64,000 nucleotides of DNA. Source: Pseudonocardiaceae bacterium. GTDB lineage: Bacteria > Actinomycetota > Actinomycetes > Mycobacteriales > Pseudonocardiaceae. This document shows, piece by piece, positions 60,405-64,000 of the stretch (its first letter is position 1; each line of letters opens with the position of its first letter). Position numbers and translations under genes: made by a program. Location of the stretch: the NCBI GenBank assembly GCA_009379845.1, contig WHSZ01000002.1:124001-188000 (forward strand), in the 5' to 3' direction. A model generated the notes under the pieces. It saw nothing but the letters and a program-made list of their open reading frames with translations, was not told where the DNA came from and ran no database searches.

Positions 60405-60824
60405 ATGCGATTCATGATGATCATCAAGGCGGACGAGCAGAGCGAGGCGGGCGTGTTGCCCACCGAGCAGGAACTCACCGCCATGGGCAAGTACAACGAG
60501 GAACTCGTCAAGGCCGGCGTGATGCTCGCGGGCGACGGGCTGCAGGCGAGTTCGATGGGTGCGCGCGTCTCGTTCTCCGGCGGCGAGCCGACCGTGCAGG
60601 ACGGGCCGTTCGCGGAAACCAAGGAACTGGTCGCCGGCTACTGGATCATCGACGTCAAGTCGAAGGAGGAGGCGGTGGAGTGGGCCAGGCGGGTGCCCAT
60701 CCAGGAGGGAGAGATCGAGGTTCGCCGGGTGGCCGAGATCGAGGACCTTGGTGCGCCGGCCACCCCGGAACTCAAGGAGGCAGAGCAGCGGCTGCGCGAG
60801 CAGATCTCCGAGCAGCAGCGGTAG
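60405..60824 (+). CDS. YciI-like DGPF-domain protein
   Basis: A 139-residue ferredoxin-like-fold protein (MRFMMIIKADEQSEAG; VQDGPFAETKELVAGYWIIDVKS, with the DGPF motif). Such genes accompany ECF42 sigma factors, and one follows here by 53 bp. ATG 60405 has GAGGAG upstream. Its activity is unknown; proposed roles as a small-molecule enzyme are unproven. Confidence 0.92.
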   Translation: MRFMMIIKADEQSEAGVLPTEQELTAMGKYNEELVKAGVMLAGDGLQASSMGARVSFSGGEPTVQDGPFAETKELVAGYWIIDVKSKEEAVEWARRVPIQEGEIEVRRVAEIEDLGAPATPELKEAEQRLREQISEQQR

Positions 60825-60877
60825 GCGTCGACCGCGTTGGTCTTGCCGGTCCCGGCGGAAGCTGCTCTTATTAGCCA

Positions 60878-62158
60878 GTGGCGGCTTCTGAAACCCACCG
60901 CGCGATCGAAGCGGTGTGGCGAATCGAATCGGCAAGGCTCATCGCCGGTCTCGCGCGGATGGTGCGCGACGTCGGTCTTGCCGAGGAACTCGCGCAGGAC
61001 GCGTTGGTCGCCGCACTCGAGCAGTGGCCGGCCTCAGGAGTGCCGGACAACCCTGGCGCCTGGCTGATGGCCATCGCGAAACGCCGTGCGATCGATCAGT
61101 TGCGTCGCAAGGAGCGGTTCAATCGCAAACTCGAACAGCTGGGTCACGAGCAGACCCAGCAGGAGACGGCCGCGCCCGAACTGGACGCGGCCGTCGACGA
61201 TCTCGGCGACGATCTGCTGAGCCTGGTGTTCACCGCCTGCCATCCGGTGCTCTCCACCGAGGCGCGCGTCGCGCTCACGCTGCGACTGCTGGGTGGGCTC
61301 ACCACCGACGAGATCGCGCGAGCGTTCCTCGTTTCGGAATCCACCGTGGCGCAGCGCATCGTACGAGCAAAGCGGACGCTGGCCACCAAGCGCGTTCCGT
61401 TCGAAGTGCCCGAGGGACCCGAACTCGCCGACCGCCTCTCATCGGTGCTCGAGGTCATCTACCTGATCTTCAACGAGGGCTACTCGGCGACCGCGGGCGA
61501 CGACTGGATGCGCCCCGCGCTGTGCGAGGACGCGCTCCGCCTCGGGCGCATCCTCGCCGCCAGCACACTGGAAAAGGAACCGGAAGTGCACGGTCTGGTC
61601 GCACTGATGGAAATCCAGGCATCCCGGTCCCGCGCCAGGGTCGGTCCCACCGGGGAACCCATCCTGCTGCTGGATCAGGATCGCACCCGCTGGGATCAAC
61701 TGCTCATCCGTCGCGGCCTCGCCGCGCTCGAACGTGCCGAAGCGCTCGGTGGCACGCCCGGTCCGTACACGTTGCAGGCCGCGCTGGCCGCCTGCCATGC
61801 GCGAGCACGCACCGCTCAGGAAACGGATTGGGTACGCATCGCGGCGCTGTACGAGGCACTCAACCAGCTCGCCCCGTCGCCCGTCGTCCAGCTGAATCGG
61901 GCGGTGGCGGTTTCCATGGCCTTCGGTGCTACCGAGGGTCTTGAACTGGTCGACGATCTGACGTCGGAGCCGTCGCTGCAGGCGTATCACTACCTGCCGA
62001 GCGTGCGCGGCGATCTGCTCGTCAAGCTCGGCAGGCACGCCGAGGCTCGCGAGGAGTTCGAGCGCGCCGCGTCACTCACCCGGAACGGGCGCGAGCGCGC
62101 GCTGCTGCTGGAACGCGCCGCCGCATGTGTTGCCGAGTCCACGGCGCGATCCTCGTGA
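60878..62158 (+). CDS. ECF42-type RNA polymerase sigma factor with C-terminal TPR-like extension
   Basis: A 426-residue ECF sigma factor. Region 2 (ALVAALEQWPASGVPDNPGAWLMAIAKRRAIDQLRR) and region 4 (GLTTDEIARAFLVSESTVAQRIVRAKRTL) occupy the first 185 residues. The other 240 are a helical extension (VIYLIFNEGYSATAGDDW; LLIRRGLAALERAEALGG; AHYHYLP-like) typical of ECF42, where it is needed for activity. No anti-sigma gene is adjacent; the DGPF gene is upstream, as in this group. Confidence 0.92.
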   Translation: MAASETHRAIEAVWRIESARLIAGLARMVRDVGLAEELAQDALVAALEQWPASGVPDNPGAWLMAIAKRRAIDQLRRKERFNRKLEQLGHEQTQQETAAPELDAAVDDLGDDLLSLVFTACHPVLSTEARVALTLRLLGGLTTDEIARAFLVSESTVAQRIVRAKRTLATKRVPFEVPEGPELADRLSSVLEVIYLIFNEGYSATAGDDWMRPALCEDALRLGRILAASTLEKEPEVHGLVALMEIQASRSRARVGPTGEPILLLDQDRTRWDQLLIRRGLAALERAEALGGTPGPYTLQAALAACHARARTAQETDWVRIAALYEALNQLAPSPVVQLNRAVAVSMAFGATEGLELVDDLTSEPSLQAYHYLPSVRGDLLVKLGRHAEAREEFERAASLTRNGRERALLLERAAACVAESTARSS

Positions 62159-62175
62159 CGACGTCCGCTGTGTGC

Positions 62176-62457
62176 TCATCGGCGACCGGACCACAACCGC
62201 CAGCTGAGCATCGCGGGCAACACGACGGTGAGCAGCGCGCCAACGATGACGAGTACCGGGGAGGCCAGCTGGACCCCGAACACCATCAGCACGAGTCCGA
62301 CGGCGGACAGGGTCAGAATCCCCAGCACCGCGAGTACCAGGGTGAAGGTCGCGGTCGGGCGTGACTCAGCGAGCCGCCGCGCCAATCGAGGGTCTTCTTG
62401 AACAAGCCACCGCTCGATTTCGGCCAGCTGCCGTTGCTCCTTCTCGGGAAGCGCCAT
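62176..62457 (-). CDS. DUF3040 membrane protein
   Basis: A 93-residue protein with the DUF3040 opening (LPEKEQRQLAEIERWLVQEDPRLARRL) and two membrane helices. Function unknown; common and multicopy in actinomycetes. ATG 62457 chosen; 62478 would add seven residues. It converges with the sigma factor gene. Confidence 0.88.
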   Translation of the reverse strand: MALPEKEQRQLAEIERWLVQEDPRLARRLAESRPTATFTLVLAVLGILTLSAVGLVLMVFGVQLASPVLVIVGALLTVVLPAMLSWRLWSGRR

Positions 62458-62507
62458 CGCCACACCACCCGCTCTCATTATGATCGTCGCGGGTCGCGTT
62501 GTCACCG

Positions 62508-62609
62508 CCGAAAACGCAGCCGGCCTGCTACTGGGGCGCCATCCTCCGGTCCGAGCCGATCGGCTGCGGGGCCTTGAAGTTCCACGAGCGCGCGCCCACC
62601 GAGATCATG
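62508..62609 (+). pseudogene. Remnant of a GNAT acetyltransferase
   Basis: A short in-frame stretch reads GAILRSEPIGCGALKFHERA then PTEI, matching the middle strands of GNAT enzymes (typically EPVGCGALK...APAEIKRMWV). The acetyl-CoA loop that should follow is missing and the reading frame turns into unrelated sequence. No start or ribosome site belongs to it. It looks like decay after a deletion. Confidence 0.5.
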
Positions 62610-62661
62610 GGTGGCGGACTCCGCTCCTGGGCTCGGCATCGGCCCGCACCGGCAGCACGCA

Positions 62662-63483
62662 TCAGTGTCCCTGACTGGCCAGCCAACGGTGCAGGGACAT
62701 CGCGAGCTCGACGGGTGCGTCGTACTGGATCAGGTGGCCGGCTCCTTCGATGATGTCGACGCCGGCTCCCAGGATCATGTCCGCTAGCCGGGCCGCCCGA
62801 TCTACCGGTATCCAAGTGTCATCGGCACCCCAGATGATCTTTACGGGCAGTTCGAGGGTCGAGTACCGATCCTGGATCTCGTCGGTGAGCTTCTGGTCCG
62901 CCTCGGCGATCTGCTGGTAGAACGCCCGCTGCCCCTCGGGCGTCAGCCACGGCGCGGTCAGCGTGTTCAGCTGCTCGGTGGACAGACCCTGGTGGCTCGC
63001 GGTGGCGATGTAGGCTTCGAACGCGCCCTTGTGCACGGCGAGCGGCTGCGCGGTGAACACCCCGGCGTTCTCCGCGACGAGCCGGAAGAAATCCGATCCC
63101 CACGGCCGCAACGCGACGACGTCGACGAGGGCGAGGGACGCGTATTCCGCGCCATGCAGCAAATGTGCCCGCAACGACACGGCGCCGCCGTAGTCGTGCG
63201 CCACGACGTGCGGAGCGACCAGACCGCAGTGTTCGATCAGGTCGGCAAGCAGTTCCGCTTGCGTCCCGAGGTCGACGGCGTGCTCGGCGTGCTTCGATGA
63301 TTGCCCGTATCCCGGCATATCCCAGAGGTAGACCGTGAACTCTCGGCTCAGCGCCCTGGCGAACGGGATCCAATACTGCGAAGACCACGGCGTGCCGTGG
63401 CAGAGCACCACCGCCGGGCCGGAGCCCAGTTTGTCCCACGCCACGGATCGGTCACGCCACTCAAAGGTTTGGGAAAGCCGCAT
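62662..63483 (-). CDS. Alpha/beta hydrolase, epoxide hydrolase/haloalkane dehalogenase-like
   Basis: A 273-residue hydrolase. Oxyanion region LCHGTPWSS, nucleophile elbow VVAHDYGGAVSL with Asp as nucleophile, acid Asp in WGADDTWIP and His in EGAGHLIQYD. An Asp nucleophile points to epoxide hydrolase or dehalogenase chemistry rather than esterase. Substrate unknown. ATG 63483 chosen. Confidence 0.88.
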   Translation of the reverse strand: MRLSQTFEWRDRSVAWDKLGSGPAVVLCHGTPWSSQYWIPFARALSREFTVYLWDMPGYGQSSKHAEHAVDLGTQAELLADLIEHCGLVAPHVVAHDYGGAVSLRAHLLHGAEYASLALVDVVALRPWGSDFFRLVAENAGVFTAQPLAVHKGAFEAYIATASHQGLSTEQLNTLTAPWLTPEGQRAFYQQIAEADQKLTDEIQDRYSTLELPVKIIWGADDTWIPVDRAARLADMILGAGVDIIEGAGHLIQYDAPVELAMSLHRWLASQGH

Positions 63484-63568
63484 GATCGCATCATGCCCGA
63501 ATCGCCTTACCGATCCCATTCGATTTCGGCGGTGGCTGACAAATGCCCGAACCCCGCTGGTCGACGGC

Positions 63569-63614
63569 GGAGCCGGTGATGGCGCTCGAACCCCTAACCC
63601 TTTCGCTTACAAGG
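63569..63614 (-). pseudogene. 3'-half tRNA-Thr(TGT)-like fragment, possible attachment-site remnant
   Basis: On the minus strand the sequence gives an anticodon loop CTTGTAA, 3' anticodon stem GCGAA, variable loop, T-stem AGGGG, T-loop TTCGAGC, five stem bases, CACCGGC acceptor arm, then TCC. Segment lengths match tRNA geometry, except a variable loop one base long. The T-stem pairs at only three of five positions, and no D-arm or 5' half is present. It fits a tRNA 3' end left by an integrative element, now mutated. Confidence 0.5.
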
Positions 63615-63798
63615 TCAATCGGCCTGGACGCTGCTTGTGCGGTACCGCGCGCGGCCGAATCACATCGCGCCAGCTGCGATGCTCTGTCACTACCTCCTCG
63701 TCTGAGCTGGTCCGAACGTCGGCGAGCGTTCCGTCGTCGGCGAAGTCGAGTATCGCCACGTGGGCATTGTCGAGTTGGCACTGCAGGTACTCGGTCAC
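63607..63798 (-). CDS. Possible small hypothetical protein
   Basis: A 63-residue frame (MTEYLQCQLDNAHVAILDFADDGTLADV) with plausible amino acid composition. GTG 63798 has only a weak purine run upstream. Its TAA stop is formed inside the tRNA-like fragment, so the C-terminus may have been changed by insertion. No family recognised. Confidence 0.3.
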   Translation of the reverse strand: MTEYLQCQLDNAHVAILDFADDGTLADVRTSSDEEVVTEHRSWRDVIRPRAVPHKQRPGRLTL

Positions 63799-63827
63799 CT
63801 CACACCGAAGCGGTCAGCCCATACCGT

Positions 63828-64000
63828 CTAGACCTCGTCGGCGTGCAACGCGTCGAGGATCAGGGAGAGGCCGAACTCGAACTCGGCGGCGTAGTCGTAG
63901 CCCGGTCGAAGGGCGTGCTCGGTGATGAGCGCCGCGAGGTGTGGGTAGGCGTCGGTCGGTAGGTCGCGCAGGATGTCGCCGGCGACCTCGTCGAGTTCGG
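63828..64000 (-). CDS. TetR family regulator, C-terminal end only
   Basis: The last 57 codons of a gene entering from the right edge. The peptide (PTDAYPHLAALITEHALRPG, then EFEFGLSLILDALHADEV) is typical of the tetracycline-repressor-like C-terminal domain. The DNA-binding half is outside the window. Target unknown. Confidence 0.8.
   Translation of the reverse strand, partial: ELDEVAGDILRDLPTDAYPHLAALITEHALRPGYDYAAEFEFGLSLILDALHADEV

Noticed and set aside
63823..63836. GTCTAGACC near the TetR gene as another DasR site
   Set aside because: Only part of the palindrome is present, and the TAG is the TetR stop codon context; it lies at a gene end.

Overview
The window is one contiguous piece of a high-GC actinobacterial chromosome. 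Gene content and order point to the Pseudonocardiaceae (Amycolatopsis, Saccharomonospora or Prauserella type): GTG starts, ATGA/GTGA overlaps, an Rpf-LysM protein behind a c-di-AMP-type leader, a DasR-type regulator, a conservon-type kinase/roadblock/DUF742 set, and a hydroxyectoine operon that suggests salt or desiccation tolerance. From memory, two blocks match the order around Mycobacterium tuberculosis Rv0861c-Rv0871 (molybdenum cofactor, rpfA, XPB helicase) and Rv0412c-Rv0440 (groEL2, moeA, psd, pssA, AAA ATPase, def, thiamine genes), here brought close together.

Layout. 1-7.5 kb: molybdate uptake (mop-like regulator, modA, modB, start of modC), moaA, moaD, rpf, a MogA/MoaB-MoaE fusion and malic enzyme. 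7.6-20 kb: a helicase-associated protein, a sugar-acid cassette (SDR, galactonate dehydratase-like, SMP-30 lactonase), a conservon without its GTPase, a lone ABC binding lipoprotein and the XPB helicase. 20-29 kb: IclR regulator, serine hydrolase, menC, PspC protein, groEL under two CIRCE operators, Ser/Thr kinase, cold-shock protein, AIM24 protein and moeA. 29-38 kb: psd-pssA-AAA ATPase, a LytR_C protein, def, HtrA-like protease and a LysE exporter. 38-46 kb: thiamine biosynthesis, with thiC-thiD and thiO-thiS-thiG each behind a TPP riboswitch, a second thiD, thiE, an ion channel and a MarR regulator. 46-55.5 kb: membrane protein, threonine dehydratase, a GlcNAc/aminosugar module (GntR, SIS isomerase, kinase) with a DasR-type operator, DUF3159, SGNH hydrolase, an OmpA/BON pair and a subtilase. 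55.7-59.1 kb: ectABCD. 59.1-64 kb: accessory in character, with a RelE/DUF6247 pair, an ECF42-like sigma factor and its DGPF partner, a GNAT remnant, a tRNA 3'-end fragment and the end of a TetR gene.

The least expected signals are not genes. An 83-bp element occurs three times at convergent gene ends with covarying hairpins and supplies stop codons (and in two genes the last residues) to unrelated genes. An 89-bp double-hairpin element occurs twice with identical geometry. An 18-bp perfect inverted repeat carries a possible ECF42 promoter. A 3' half of a tRNA-Thr-like sequence at 63.6 kb looks like an old integration site. Start codons were chosen by ribosome binding sites, overlaps, or a recurring TANNNT hexamer 6-7 nt upstream that suggests leaderless transcripts.
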